From Pseudomonas furukawaii (GTDB lineage: Bacteria > Pseudomonadota > Gammaproteobacteria > Pseudomonadales > Pseudomonadaceae), in contig NZ_AP014862.1 of NCBI RefSeq assembly GCF_002355475.1, positions 1,736,001-1,800,000 of the forward strand: a DNA stretch of 64,000 nucleotides, given 5' to 3'. Below, one piece after another: positions 40,750 through 49,728 of this stretch; the stretch's first letter is position 1, and every line of letters starts with the position of its first letter. The notes below the pieces were generated by a model. That model was not told the DNA's origin. It ran no database searches and saw only the letters and a program-made list of their open reading frames with translations. A program made the translations under genes and the position numbers.

Positions 40750-43002
40750 ATGACCCAGACTCCGGTTCGACTTCACACCTGGTTGCGCCTGCAACGCGAA
40801 GGGGTGCCCCTGGGCGTCCGGGCCGATGCCCTGTGCCGCGCCGTGCGGGGTTGCCCGGAGGTGCGCCAGGCCTTCTACCTGTCCTGGCAACCGGGGGCGC
40901 GCATCTACAGCCACGAAGGCGGTGGCCAGCAGTTGCCCCCCGGGCAGGGTGACCCGCTGCAGGCCAGCGATGAAGCGCTGGCCGCGCGCCTGGCGGCGGA
41001 GGGGCGGCTGGGACTGGACCAGGTGCGCCAGCTGGAGTGCTGGCTGGCCGGGCGACTGCGCCGGGCCGGCATCAGCCACGGCCAGGCTTTCGCGCTGTCG
41101 CTGGATGCCGGTCCGCCCGGGATGTTGCTGGTGGAGGTGCATGAGGGCGTCAGCCTGGACTGGCTGGGCTGGGTCCATGAGCTGCTGACCACCCTGCTGG
41201 GCAGCATCAACGGCCTGCTGCGGGCCTCGCCGCTGCTGGGCCAGGACCCGCAGCCCAGCCTGCTGCTGGACGCCGAGGCCCGCCCCCTGGAGTTGAACGC
41301 CGCGCTCCTGACGCTGTTGGGAGAGCAGCCTCTGGAGCACGCCCTGCGCCTGCTGCCGGTGAACCATGTCGCCCTGGTTCGCGCCTGCCTGGACCAGGCC
41401 CGTGCCATCGAGGGGGTGGAGGCCCAGTGCGGCGAGCGGGTGCTGATCTGGACCTACATTCCCGATGCCCAGGAGCGCCGGGTGCTGGCGCGCTGTCGCG
41501 AGGCCACGGCGCAGATCCTCACTGAGCGCGAGGCGGCGCGGGCCCGCCGGCTGTACCGGCTGATCACCGAGAACACCACCGACCTGATTTCCCGCCATAC
41601 CCCGGACGGTCGCTTCCTCGACGCCTCGCCCGCGTCCTGGACCCTGCTGGGCTACTGGCCCGAGGAGCTGCGCGGGCAACTGGCCCAGTGCCTCTTCCAT
41701 CCCCAGGAAGTGGCGCAGCTGGTGCAGCGCGCCCAGGACGCCCTGGAGCAGGACGGCTACCACACCATGACTTACCGCATCCGCCACCGCGCCGGGCATT
41801 ACCTCTGGTTCGAGACCGCCAGCCGGGCCATTCGCGAAACCTACACCGGTGCCGTGGTGGAGGTGGTCAGCGTGTCCCGGGACATCACCGCGCGGGTGCA
41901 GGCGGAAGAGAACCGCCGGCGCCTGGCCGAAGTGGTGGAGGCCAACACCGACCCGGTGCTCTTCGTCGACCCCGCCGGCCATATCACCTACCTCAACCCG
42001 GCGGCGCGCAAGGCGCTGGGCCTGGCCGTCAGACAGCCGATGCCGGCGCTGTCCGAGGTGATCGCCGCCGACGACCTGGCGCGGCTGCAGCGGGAAGGCT
42101 GGAGCACCGCCGAGCGCCTGGGCGTGTGGAAGCTCGACACGCGCCTGCAGCCGCCCGCCGGAGGCGCCTCGGTGCCGGTTTCCATGGTGCTGCTGGCCCA
42201 CAAGAGCGCCGGCGGGGAGCGCTATTACTCCCTGGTGGCGCGGGACATGACCGAGCGCGAATTGCGCGAGGCCCAGCAGCGCCGCCATCAGGACGAACTG
42301 GCCCACACCGCGCGACTGGTGACCCTGGGCGAGCTGGCCTCGGGCATCGCCCATGAGATCAACCAGCCGCTCGCGGCGGTGATGAACTACGCCGGGGCCA
42401 GCCAGCGCTACCTGCAGGCCCTGGGCAGCAACCCCGAGGCGGCCCGGCGGGTGGCCCAGGGACTGGAACGCATCACCGAGCACGCCAACCATGCGTCGGA
42501 GGTGATCAAGCGGCTGCGCGCCTTCTTGCGCAAGGGCCAGCGCCGCATGCAGGCCCTGGACGTGGCTGAGGTGGCCCGCGAGGCGGTGCGCCTGTGCGCC
42601 TGGGAGGCGGGTGCAAGCCAGGTGGCGATCGAGGAGCAATTGCCGGAGAATCTGCCGCCGGTGTTCGCCGACCGGGTGCTGCTGGAGCAGGTGCTGCTGA
42701 ACCTGCTGCGCAACGCCATCGACGCCAACCGCGAGGCGCATCCGGGGCAGCCGTCGCTGATCCGCCTGATCGCCCGGGCGGAGGCGGGGCAGGTTTTGAT
42801 CGACGTCCGCGACCAGGGGCCGGGGCTGGATGAGGAGGCGCTGGGGCGAATCTTCACGCCGTTCTACACCAGCAAGCCCGATGGACTCGGGCTGGGCTTG
42901 TCGATGAGCCGGAGCATCATCGAAGGATTTGGCGGCGCCCTCGACGGGATGCCGGACGAGGCGGGCGGGCTGCTGATGCGCTGCCGCCTGCCGCGGCAAT
43001 AA
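40750..43002 (+). CDS. Soluble PAS-domain histidine kinase
   Basis: A 750-residue sensor kinase starting MTQTPVRLHTWLRLQREGVP at 40750. No membrane helix is evident. After an N-terminal region of about 250 residues unlike known sensors come two PAS/PAC units (LYRLITENTTDLISRHTPDG and RRLAEVVEANTDPVLFVDPA). The phospho-accepting His535 is in GIAHEINQPLAAVMNY, and the ATPase boxes are NLLRNAID, DQGPGLDEE and GLGLGLS. It resembles FixL-type kinases but shows no clear haem site. It is paired with the regulator 24 bp downstream and is divergent from the acyl-CoA ligase. Confidence 0.9.
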   Translation: MTQTPVRLHTWLRLQREGVPLGVRADALCRAVRGCPEVRQAFYLSWQPGARIYSHEGGGQQLPPGQGDPLQASDEALAARLAAEGRLGLDQVRQLECWLAGRLRRAGISHGQAFALSLDAGPPGMLLVEVHEGVSLDWLGWVHELLTTLLGSINGLLRASPLLGQDPQPSLLLDAEARPLELNAALLTLLGEQPLEHALRLLPVNHVALVRACLDQARAIEGVEAQCGERVLIWTYIPDAQERRVLARCREATAQILTEREAARARRLYRLITENTTDLISRHTPDGRFLDASPASWTLLGYWPEELRGQLAQCLFHPQEVAQLVQRAQDALEQDGYHTMTYRIRHRAGHYLWFETASRAIRETYTGAVVEVVSVSRDITARVQAEENRRRLAEVVEANTDPVLFVDPAGHITYLNPAARKALGLAVRQPMPALSEVIAADDLARLQREGWSTAERLGVWKLDTRLQPPAGGASVPVSMVLLAHKSAGGERYYSLVARDMTERELREAQQRRHQDELAHTARLVTLGELASGIAHEINQPLAAVMNYAGASQRYLQALGSNPEAARRVAQGLERITEHANHASEVIKRLRAFLRKGQRRMQALDVAEVAREAVRLCAWEAGASQVAIEEQLPENLPPVFADRVLLEQVLLNLLRNAIDANREAHPGQPSLIRLIARAEAGQVLIDVRDQGPGLDEEALGRIFTPFYTSKPDGLGLGLSMSRSIIEGFGGALDGMPDEAGGLLMRCRLPRQ

Positions 43003-43026
43003 CAAGAATCGGAACGGAGTTGAACG

Positions 43027-43662
43027 ATGCCCAACAGCGGCGAGCAGGTGGTGTATGTGGTGGACGACGACCAGGGGATGCTGGACTCCACCGTCTGGCT
43101 GCTGGAGTCGGTCGGGCTCAAGGCGCTGCCCTTCACCAGCGGCCGGGCCTTCCTCGAGGCCTGTGATGCCGACCTCGACGCCTGCGTGCTGCTGGACGTG
43201 CGCATGCCCGGCATGGGCGGCCTGAACGTCCAGGAGGAGATGCGCAGCCGTGGGCTCGACCTGCCCATCATCTTCGTCAGCGGCCACGCCGACGTGCCCA
43301 TCGTGGTCCGCGCCTTCAAGGCTGGCGCCCGCGACTTCATCGAAAAGCCCTACAACGAACAATTGCTGCTGGACAGCGTGCAGCAGGCCCTGTCCAGCCA
43401 TGAACCGAAGCGCGGCAACGACGCCGGCCAGGGGCAGCTGAAGGAGCGCCTGGACAGCCTCACCCCTCGCGAGCGTGATGTTCTGCTGCCCCTGGTACAG
43501 GGCTACACCAACCGCGAGATCGCCGAGCAACTGGACATCAGCGTGAAGACCGTGGACCTCTACCGCGCCCGGGTGATGAAGCGCATGCAGGCCGAGCGCC
43601 TGCCGGACCTGGTGGGCATGGCCATCGCGGCGGGGCTGGTGGACCCGCTGAAGCTGCGCTGA
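43027..43662 (+). CDS. FixJ/LuxR-type response regulator
   Basis: A 211-residue regulator. The receiver domain (1-120) has the acidic pocket VVDDDQ, phospho-acceptor Asp57 (LLDVRMPG) and Lys in FIEKPY. The C-terminal LuxR-type HTH is LTPRERDVLLPLVQGYTNREIAEQL. It follows its kinase gene with a good GGAG site. Target genes are not shown by sequence; the divergent acyl-CoA ligase/actP block is the obvious candidate. Confidence 0.93.
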   Translation: MPNSGEQVVYVVDDDQGMLDSTVWLLESVGLKALPFTSGRAFLEACDADLDACVLLDVRMPGMGGLNVQEEMRSRGLDLPIIFVSGHADVPIVVRAFKAGARDFIEKPYNEQLLLDSVQQALSSHEPKRGNDAGQGQLKERLDSLTPRERDVLLPLVQGYTNREIAEQLDISVKTVDLYRARVMKRMQAERLPDLVGMAIAAGLVDPLKLR

Positions 43663-44248
43663 TGCCTGCGCGGCAGGGTGCGCGATGCTCACCGCGTGCA
43701 CAATCCGTAGCCCGGATGAAATCCGGGGACAGGTCCGAACTCCGGGGGAACAAGGCGGAACCCCGGCCGATAACGCCCGGCGCCTCGGCCCTCCCGTAGG
43801 ACGCGTCGCGCGCATGTCCGGGTCAGGTGCAATGTTTAGCCATCGCTCAACCAAAGATAAAAAAACCTGAATTTTATTGACCCAACCGGCCGTGCGAGCC
43901 TGCGAGGCATTCCAATAACACGGCTTTCCCTCATGGGTTGTCCCACTCCGCACCAATCGTCGCTGGCCGCCATGCCCCTCGGGCAGGTCCGGGTCACGCG
44001 TCGTACTCCCGGAGTGAGGCCCAAGGTCCAGTTCTCCCACGAATGGGCCGCCCGTCTGCTGATCTCCCTGCCGCTCGAACTCGCCTTCTGGGCGCTCTGG
44101 CATTGCCGTCACGCCCGTCCGCCGGACAGCGCGCTCGCCTGATCCGGGCCACCGCCGTGGCCCTTTCCCCACTTCAGAACGAGACCCTCGACCCTTGCCC
44201 AGCGGGCGGGGACGAATCGCGTGCCATGCGGCACTAACAGAGAGCGCC
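43663..44248. other. 586-bp intergenic region with a repeat-like hairpin
   Basis: GTAGCCCGGATGAAATCCGGG at about 43708-43728 is a hairpin of the kind scattered through Pseudomonas genomes. The central part (43830-43920) is AT-rich and probably carries the promoter for the next operon. A small ORF (43933-44142, 69 codons) has no recognisable product or ribosome site and is left unannotated. Confidence 0.5.
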
Positions 44249-45613
44249 ATGACCTTTGCCACTGTGCAGGAAGCCCGGGATTTCCTTGAGCGGAACCCGG
44301 ATATCGATGCCATCGAACTCTTCATCCTCGACGCCAACGGCGTTCCCCGCGGCAAGCTGCTGCACCGCGACGAGCTGCTGGCCGTCTACGAGTCGGGGCG
44401 TCCGCTGCCCAGCACCATCCTCGGCCTCACCCTGCACGGCGAGGACGTGGAGAACTCCGGCCTGGTCTGGGACGTGGGCGATATCGACTGCCGCGCCTAC
44501 CCGCTGCCCGGCAGCCTGGTCCGCCTGCCCTGGCGCCGTATGCCCACCGCCGCCGTGCAGGTGAGCATGCACCCCGAAGCCGGCATGCCGGCCGCCATCG
44601 CCGATCCCCGGCATGTGCTGGTGGAGGTGATCGAGCGCCTCAAGGCCGACGGCTATCACCCGGTGATGGCCTGTGAGCTGGAGTTCTACCTGCTGGACCA
44701 GAAGCGCGACGCCAGCGGGCGCCCGCAGCCGGCCCTGGATGCCGACGGGCAGCGCCCCCGCAGCACCCAGGTCTATGGCCTGCGCGAGCTGGAGCAGATC
44801 GAACCCTTCCTCGCCGACCTCTACGCCGCCTGCAAGGCCCAGGGCATTCCGGCGCGCACCGCCATTTCCGAGTACGCGCCGGGCCAGGTGGAGATCACCC
44901 TGGAGCACGGCGACGCCCTCGAAGCCATGGACCAGGCCGTGCGCTACAAGCGCCTGGTCAAGGGCGTGGCCCATGCCCACGGCATGCAGGCCTGCTTCAT
45001 GGCCAAGCCCTTCTCCGAGATCGCCGGCACCGGCATGCACATGCATGTCAGCCTGGCCGACGCCGAGGGCCGCAACCTCTACGCCAGCGAAGACCCCGCC
45101 GGCACCCCGCTGCTGCGCCAGTCCGTCGGCGGCATGCTGGAGAGCCTGCTGGACTCGCTGCTGATGTTCTGCCCCAACGCCAACTCCTACCGCCGCTTCC
45201 AGGCCAACAGCTACGCGCCGCTGGCACCGACCTGGGGCGTGGACAACCGCACCGTCAGCTTGCGCGTCCCGGGCGGTCCGGCTGCCAGCCGGCATATCGA
45301 ACACCGCATCTGCGGCGCCGACGCCAACCCCTACCTGGCCGCCGCCGCCATTCTTGCGGGCATCCACCGGGGCATCCGCGAAAACCTCGATCCGGGCGAG
45401 CCCGTCGAGGGCAATGGCTATGCCCAGGCCACCGAACTGCTGCCCACCGACTGGCTCACCTCGCTGCGCGCCCTGGAGCGCTCCAGCTGGGCCCGCGACG
45501 CCTTCGGCACCGCCTTCCTCGGTGTCTACCTGGCGGTGAAGCGGGCCGAGTACCGCCAATTCATGGCCGAGGTGGGCGAGCAGGACTGGCGCTGGTACCT
45601 GAACCAGGCCTGA
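44249..45613 (+). CDS. puuA: Gamma-glutamylpolyamine synthetase-like glutamine synthetase
   Basis: A 454-residue protein starting MTFATVQEARDFLERNPDID at 44249. GS-family catalytic segments are present: ACELEFYLLD, the ammonia/metal region GTGMHMHVSL, NSYRRFQANSYAPLAPTWG and the arginine-rich ASRHIEHRICGADANPYL. It lacks the adenylylation-site context of GlnA. Together with the downstream FAD oxidase it fits the gamma-glutamylation route for putrescine or other amines (PuuA/PauA/SpuI). The true amine is not set by sequence. Confidence 0.85.
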   Translation: MTFATVQEARDFLERNPDIDAIELFILDANGVPRGKLLHRDELLAVYESGRPLPSTILGLTLHGEDVENSGLVWDVGDIDCRAYPLPGSLVRLPWRRMPTAAVQVSMHPEAGMPAAIADPRHVLVEVIERLKADGYHPVMACELEFYLLDQKRDASGRPQPALDADGQRPRSTQVYGLRELEQIEPFLADLYAACKAQGIPARTAISEYAPGQVEITLEHGDALEAMDQAVRYKRLVKGVAHAHGMQACFMAKPFSEIAGTGMHMHVSLADAEGRNLYASEDPAGTPLLRQSVGGMLESLLDSLLMFCPNANSYRRFQANSYAPLAPTWGVDNRTVSLRVPGGPAASRHIEHRICGADANPYLAAAAILAGIHRGIRENLDPGEPVEGNGYAQATELLPTDWLTSLRALERSSWARDAFGTAFLGVYLAVKRAEYRQFMAEVGEQDWRWYLNQA

Positions 45614-45642
45614 TCGCCCGCGCCGAGTCTGCCCCTGTTCGT

Positions 45643-45671
45643 GGGAGCGAACGCATTGGCGAATCGCTCCC
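45643..45671. repeat. REP-like hairpin
   Basis: GTGGGAGCGAACG...CGAATCGCTCCCC forms an 8-bp stem (GGGAGCGA/TCGCTCCC). This is the common REP type of pseudomonads and lies between the synthetase and oxidase genes. Confidence 0.7.
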
Positions 45672-45692
45672 CATAGATAAGAAGGATCCACC

Positions 45693-47006
45693 ATGACCGC
45701 TGCAATCAGACACCCGCTGCCCGCCCCCGAGCGCGCGCCGTCCTATTATTCCGCGACCCTTAATGAAGAGACCGCCTACCCGACCCTGGAAGGGGAGGTG
45801 AATGTCGACATCGCCATCATCGGCGGCGGTTTCACCGGCGTCGCCACGGCCGTGGAGATGGCCGAGCGTGGCTACAAGGTGGCCCTGGTGGAAACCCACA
45901 AGATCGGCTGGGGCGCCACCGGCCGCAACGGTGGCCAGGTCACCGGCAGCCTGTCCGGCGACGCCGCCATGCGCAAGCAGATGAGCCGCTTCCTCGGCCC
46001 TGAGGTGGACGATTTCATCTGGTACCTGCGCTGGCGCGGCCACGAGATCATCAAGAACCGCGTAGCCAGGTACGGCATCCAGTGCGACCTCAAGCACGGC
46101 CACCTGCACGCGGCCATGAAACCGTCCCACATGGACGAGCTCAAGGCCTCCTATGACGAGGCCGTGCGTCGTGGCATGGGCGATGACGTCACCCTGCTGG
46201 ATGCCGCCGGCGTGCGCGAGCATCTGGCCTCCGACCTCTACATCGGCGCGGTGAAGAACACCCGCAACATGCACCTGCACCCCTTGAACCTGTGCATCGG
46301 CGAGGCCAAGGCCGCCGCCAGCCTGGGTGCGCTGATCTTCGAGCACTCCGAGGTGCAGGACATCATCCACGGCGATCGCCCGGCGGTGGTGACCCGTCGT
46401 GGCCGGATCAACGCCCAGCAGGTGCTGCTGGCCGGCGACGTCTACCACAAGCTGGAGCGCAAGCAACTCAAGGGCATGATCTTCCCGGCCATGGGCGGCA
46501 TCGTCACCACCCGCCCCCTGGGCGACCTGGCCAAGCAGCTCAACCCCCAGGACCTTGCCGTCTACGACTGCCGCTTCGTCCTCGACTACTACCGTATGAC
46601 CGGCGATGGCCGCCTGCTGTTCGGCGGTGGCGCCAACTACTCCGGCCGCGACTCCCGCGATATCGCAGCGGAGCTGCGGCCCTGCATCGAGCGCACCTTC
46701 CCGCAGCTCAAGGGCGTGGAGATCGACTTCAAGTGGAGCTGCGCCATGGGCATCGTGATGAACCGCATCCCGCAGCTGGGCAAGCTGTCGAAGAACGTCT
46801 GGTACTGCCAGGGCTACTCCGGCCACGGCGTCGCCACCACCCACATCATGGGCGAGGTCATGGCCAACGCCATGAGCGGCAGCCTGGAGAAGTTCGACAC
46901 CTTCGCCCAGTGCCAGCACATCCGCGTCCCCCTCAGCGAACGCCTGGGCAACCACATGCTGGCGGTGGGCATGTGGTACTACCAGCTGATGGAGAAACTG
47001 CGCTGA
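45693..47006 (+). CDS. puuB: FAD-dependent oxidase, gamma-glutamylputrescine oxidase-like
   Basis: A 437-residue DAO-family flavoprotein. The dinucleotide motif VDIAIIGGGFTGVATAVEMA begins near residue 28, followed by the GWGATGRNGGQVTG segment seen in PuuB/OrdL proteins. It would oxidise the gamma-glutamylated amine to an aldehyde, releasing ammonia and H2O2. It follows the synthetase gene by 80 bp across a REP hairpin and ends shortly before a strong terminator. Other amine oxidases of the family are possible. Confidence 0.83.
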   Translation: MTAAIRHPLPAPERAPSYYSATLNEETAYPTLEGEVNVDIAIIGGGFTGVATAVEMAERGYKVALVETHKIGWGATGRNGGQVTGSLSGDAAMRKQMSRFLGPEVDDFIWYLRWRGHEIIKNRVARYGIQCDLKHGHLHAAMKPSHMDELKASYDEAVRRGMGDDVTLLDAAGVREHLASDLYIGAVKNTRNMHLHPLNLCIGEAKAAASLGALIFEHSEVQDIIHGDRPAVVTRRGRINAQQVLLAGDVYHKLERKQLKGMIFPAMGGIVTTRPLGDLAKQLNPQDLAVYDCRFVLDYYRMTGDGRLLFGGGANYSGRDSRDIAAELRPCIERTFPQLKGVEIDFKWSCAMGIVMNRIPQLGKLSKNVWYCQGYSGHGVATTHIMGEVMANAMSGSLEKFDTFAQCQHIRVPLSERLGNHMLAVGMWYYQLMEKLR

Positions 47007-47029
47007 CCAGGATTGTTGTGCGTCCTTAG

Positions 47030-47060
47030 AGCCGGCCCAGCGCCGGCTTCTTTTTTTCTT
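47030..47060 (+). terminator. Intrinsic terminator after puuA-puuB pair
   Basis: A 7-bp GC stem AGCCGGC/GCCGGCT (47030-47036 with 47042-47048), a 5-nt loop, then TCTTTTTTTCTT. It is a classic rho-independent terminator 24 bp after the oxidase stop. Confidence 0.92.
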
Positions 47061-47133
47061 CGCAGCAACCGCCGGATGGTGCCGGGCGCAATGAAACCCA
47101 TCACCGCACAAAGCGTGCAGGCGACCAGTCCGC

Positions 47134-48202
47134 AGGATGGCGTAGAGCGCAGCGAAACCCATCGGCGTGCCGGCACCCGACCTCGCCGGTGGGTCGGTGG
47201 AGCGTGACCCACCCTACACGCGTGCCGCCGAGCGGCCCGTAGGATGGCGTAGAGCGCAGCGAAACCCATCGCCGTGCCCGCAGCGGACCTCGCCGGTGGG
47301 TCGGTGAAGCGTGACCCACCCTACACGCGTGCCGCCGAGCGGCCCGTAGGATGGCGTAGAGCGCAGCGAAACCCATCGGCGTACCCGCAGCGGACCTCGC
47401 CGGTGGGTCGGTGAAGCGTGACCCCCCCTACACGCGTGCCGCCGAGCGGCCCGTAGGATGGCGTAGAGCGCAGCGAAACCCATCGCCGTACCCGCACCGG
47501 ACCTCGCCAGTGGGTCGGTGAAGCGTGACCCACCCTACAAGCGTGCCGGCGAGCAGACCGCAGGATGGCGTAGAGCGCAGCGAAACCCATCGGCGTACCC
47601 GCAGCGGACCTCGCCGGTGGGTCGGTGGAGCGTGACCCACCCTACACGCGTGCCGCCGAGCGGCCCGTAGGATGGCGTAGAGCGCAGCGAAACCCATCGG
47701 CGTACCCGCAGCGGACCTCGCCGGTGGGTCGGTGGAGCGTGACCCACCCTACACGCGTGCCGCCGAGCGGCCCGTAGGATGGCGTAGAGCGCAGCGAAAC
47801 CCATCGGCGTACCCGCAGCGGACCTCGCCGGTGGGTCGGTGAAGCGTGACCCCCCACAAGCGTGCCGGCGAGCGGTTCGTAGGATGGCGTAGAGCGCAGC
47901 GAAACCCATCGGCGTACCCGCAGCGGACCTCGCCGGTGGGTCGGTGGAGCGTGACCCACCCTACACGCGTGCCGGCGAGCGGTTCGTAGGATGGCGTAGA
48001 GCGCAGCGAAACCCATCGGCGTACCCGCAGCGGACCTCGCCGGTGGGTCGGTGGAGCGTGACCCACCCTACACGCGTGCCGCCGAGCGGTTCGTAGGATG
48101 GCGTAGAGCGCAGCGAAACCCATCGGCGTACCCGCAGCGGACCTCGCCGGTGGGTCGGTGGAGCGTGACCCACCCTACACGCGTGCCGCCGAGCGGCCCG
48201 TA
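47134..48202. repeat. Tandem array of ten 107-bp units
   Basis: Units starting AGGATGGCGTAGAGCGCAGC occur at 47134, 47241, 47348, 47455, 47562, 47669, 47776, 47881, 47988 and 48095, all 107 bp apart except one of 105 bp (47776 to 47881). Each holds a perfect hairpin GGTGGGTC-N10-GACCCACC and a second REP-like part ending GAAACCCATC. Units differ by only a few bases. There are no spacers, so this is not CRISPR. It follows the puu terminator and ends at an IS1111-type element. Confidence 0.93.
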
Positions 48203-49640
48203 ATTGGATGGACTCGCCCTCGCCGAGGCGTCGAGCGCGCCACGGTGGCACCCTACGATAACCACCGACAGCGAGGGCAAGGCCATGCAAAAGCGTACGA
48301 CGAAACCGCAAGCTGCACACCCGGAAACGCTCTCTCTGTGCACGACAGTCGCTGTTGATCTGGCCAAGCAGGTGTTCCAAATCGCCGGCGAAGAGGCGCA
48401 CGGAGAGCTGGTGTACGAAAAGCGTCTCCAGTCGCGCGAGGCGTTCTCGAGGTTTTTGTACCAGATCGCCAAGGGCGCGACGGTCTTGCTGGAGACCGGG
48501 CCGGGCGCACAAGCCTGGGCAAGACAGGTGCAGGCCCTGGGTTGTCAGGTGCGCTTGTTACCCGCACAGCGAGTCGCCGAGCACCGCAGTGGTGCCAAGA
48601 ACGATCGCAACGATGCGCAGGCGATCTTGCGCGCCGGACGCGATACCACCATCCATGCCGTACCGGTGAAAACCGTGGAGGCCCTGGCCATGCAGGCGGC
48701 GCATCGGGTCAGACAGGGCTACATACGGCGCCGGACGACGCTGGGTAATCAAATCCGGGGGCTGCTGCTCGAGCATGGCCTGGCGATCCCGCAAGGCGCT
48801 GCAGCGCTCAGCGACCGCGTGAGCCGGATTCTGGAGGATGCCACGTTGCCGCTGCCAGACCTGCTGCGTGAGCTGATCGCCGATATGCAGGCGGAATGGC
48901 AGGCTCTGGAAGGCCGTCTCCTGCTGCTGACCAAACGGCTGGAACAATGTGCGCACGCGGACAAGACCGCCTCGCGACTGATGAGCGTGCGCGGGGTTGG
49001 GCCGATCATCGCCACTGCCCTGGTCGCCAAGCAGGTCGAGCCCGCGCGCTTCCCGAATGCACGCCAGTTCGCGGCCTACTTTGGCCTGGTACCCGATCAG
49101 CACAGCAGCGGCCAGAAGGTTCGGCTCGGCAAGATGAGCAAACGCGGTGATGGTTATCTGCGCAGCCTGATGGTCGAGGGCGCCCATGCGGTGCTCCGCA
49201 CGCTCAAGGCTGACTCCGAGGAAGTGGACGACCGTCGGCTGAACCGCTGGATGCAGCGGCACGGACGCAAGGGGGCGGCCATACGTCTGGCCAACCGCAA
49301 CTTGCGTATCGTCTGGGTGCTGCTGCAGTCGGACGCCCGCTACTGCCGTAATCCCTCTGTCCAACCGGGAGCAACGATAGCCGAATAGATCCCACGAGAT
49401 CCCGCCACCGAGGCGCTGAGCGCCTCAACCGCTGCTGAGAACATTGACCCCAGGTCAGACCGCCGCGCGATGATGCCTGCCATCCTACTGGCCCCTAAGC
49501 CTCTTCGTAATTGGCACGGCGCGAGCTCAGACAATGTTGGCCCGGAGCCCCTTTGCGGCTCCCTTGCTGAGGCCTGATACATAGATGCAACCGGGTTTCT
49601 CTGTTCAAAGCGGGTTGACAGTAAAAGGCGAGTCCATACA
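48203..49640 (+). mobile_element. IS110-family (IS1111 group) element inserted in the repeat array
   Basis: Sub-terminal 11-bp inverted repeats ATGGACTCGCC (48208-48218) and GGCGAGTCCAT (49627-49637), a few bases inside each end, are the hallmark of the IS1111 group. The left flank ends ...GCGGCCCGTA and the right flank resumes TAGGATGGCGTAG, so it sits exactly at the junction between two 107-bp units. It encodes a single DEDD transposase. The 240 bp after the transposase gene are non-coding, as is usual in this group. Confidence 0.85.
48285..49388 (+). CDS. IS110/IS1111-family DEDD transposase
   Basis: A 367-residue protein starting MQKRTTKPQAAHPETLSLCT at 48285; GCGAGGGCAAGGCC gives a ribosome site. 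The N-terminal RuvC-like DEDD domain shows VAVDLAKQVFQIAG, LLETGPGAQAWAR and NDRNDAQAIL. The C-terminal Transposase_20 domain has SVRGVGPIIATAL and FGLVPDQHSSGQKVRLGKMS with the conserved Ser. The frame is open over the full family length, so the element may be active. Confidence 0.93.
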   Translation: MQKRTTKPQAAHPETLSLCTTVAVDLAKQVFQIAGEEAHGELVYEKRLQSREAFSRFLYQIAKGATVLLETGPGAQAWARQVQALGCQVRLLPAQRVAEHRSGAKNDRNDAQAILRAGRDTTIHAVPVKTVEALAMQAAHRVRQGYIRRRTTLGNQIRGLLLEHGLAIPQGAAALSDRVSRILEDATLPLPDLLRELIADMQAEWQALEGRLLLLTKRLEQCAHADKTASRLMSVRGVGPIIATALVAKQVEPARFPNARQFAAYFGLVPDQHSSGQKVRLGKMSKRGDGYLRSLMVEGAHAVLRTLKADSEEVDDRRLNRWMQRHGRKGAAIRLANRNLRIVWVLLQSDARYCRNPSVQPGATIAE

Positions 49641-49685
49641 TAGGATGGCGTAGAGCGCAGCGAAACCCATCGACGTGCCTGGCCG
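49641..49685. repeat. Split-off fragment of an eleventh 107-bp unit
   Basis: TAGGATGGCGTAGAGCGCAG and the following GAAACCCATCGACGTGCC match the first 40 or so bases of the array units, then similarity ends. It is the right half of the site into which the IS1111-type element inserted. Confidence 0.85.
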
Positions 49686-49728
49686 GAGCCAAGCCGCAAC
49701 GCCACATTTGTTCCACCCATAAAACGTT

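Noticed and set aside
43933-44142. 69-codon small ORF before the glutamine-synthetase gene
   Set aside because: One hydrophobic stretch, but no ribosome site, no recognised family and an overlapping alternative frame of similar length.
40714-44355. 1213-codon open frame on the minus strand
   Set aside because: It runs antisense through the kinase and regulator genes and into the glutamine-synthetase gene. It has no domain or ribosome site, and the plus-strand genes have clear motifs. Long open frames of this kind are a codon-bias effect in high-GC DNA.
47134-48202. Possible CRISPR array
   Set aside because: The whole 107-bp unit repeats without variable spacers, and no cas genes are near.
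47101-48512. Series of repeated minus-strand ORFs starting MGFAALYAILR
   Set aside because: They are products of the 107-bp tandem repeat, whose unit happens to stay open; 107 is not a multiple of 3 and each ORF merely crosses to the next unit. No ribosome sites.
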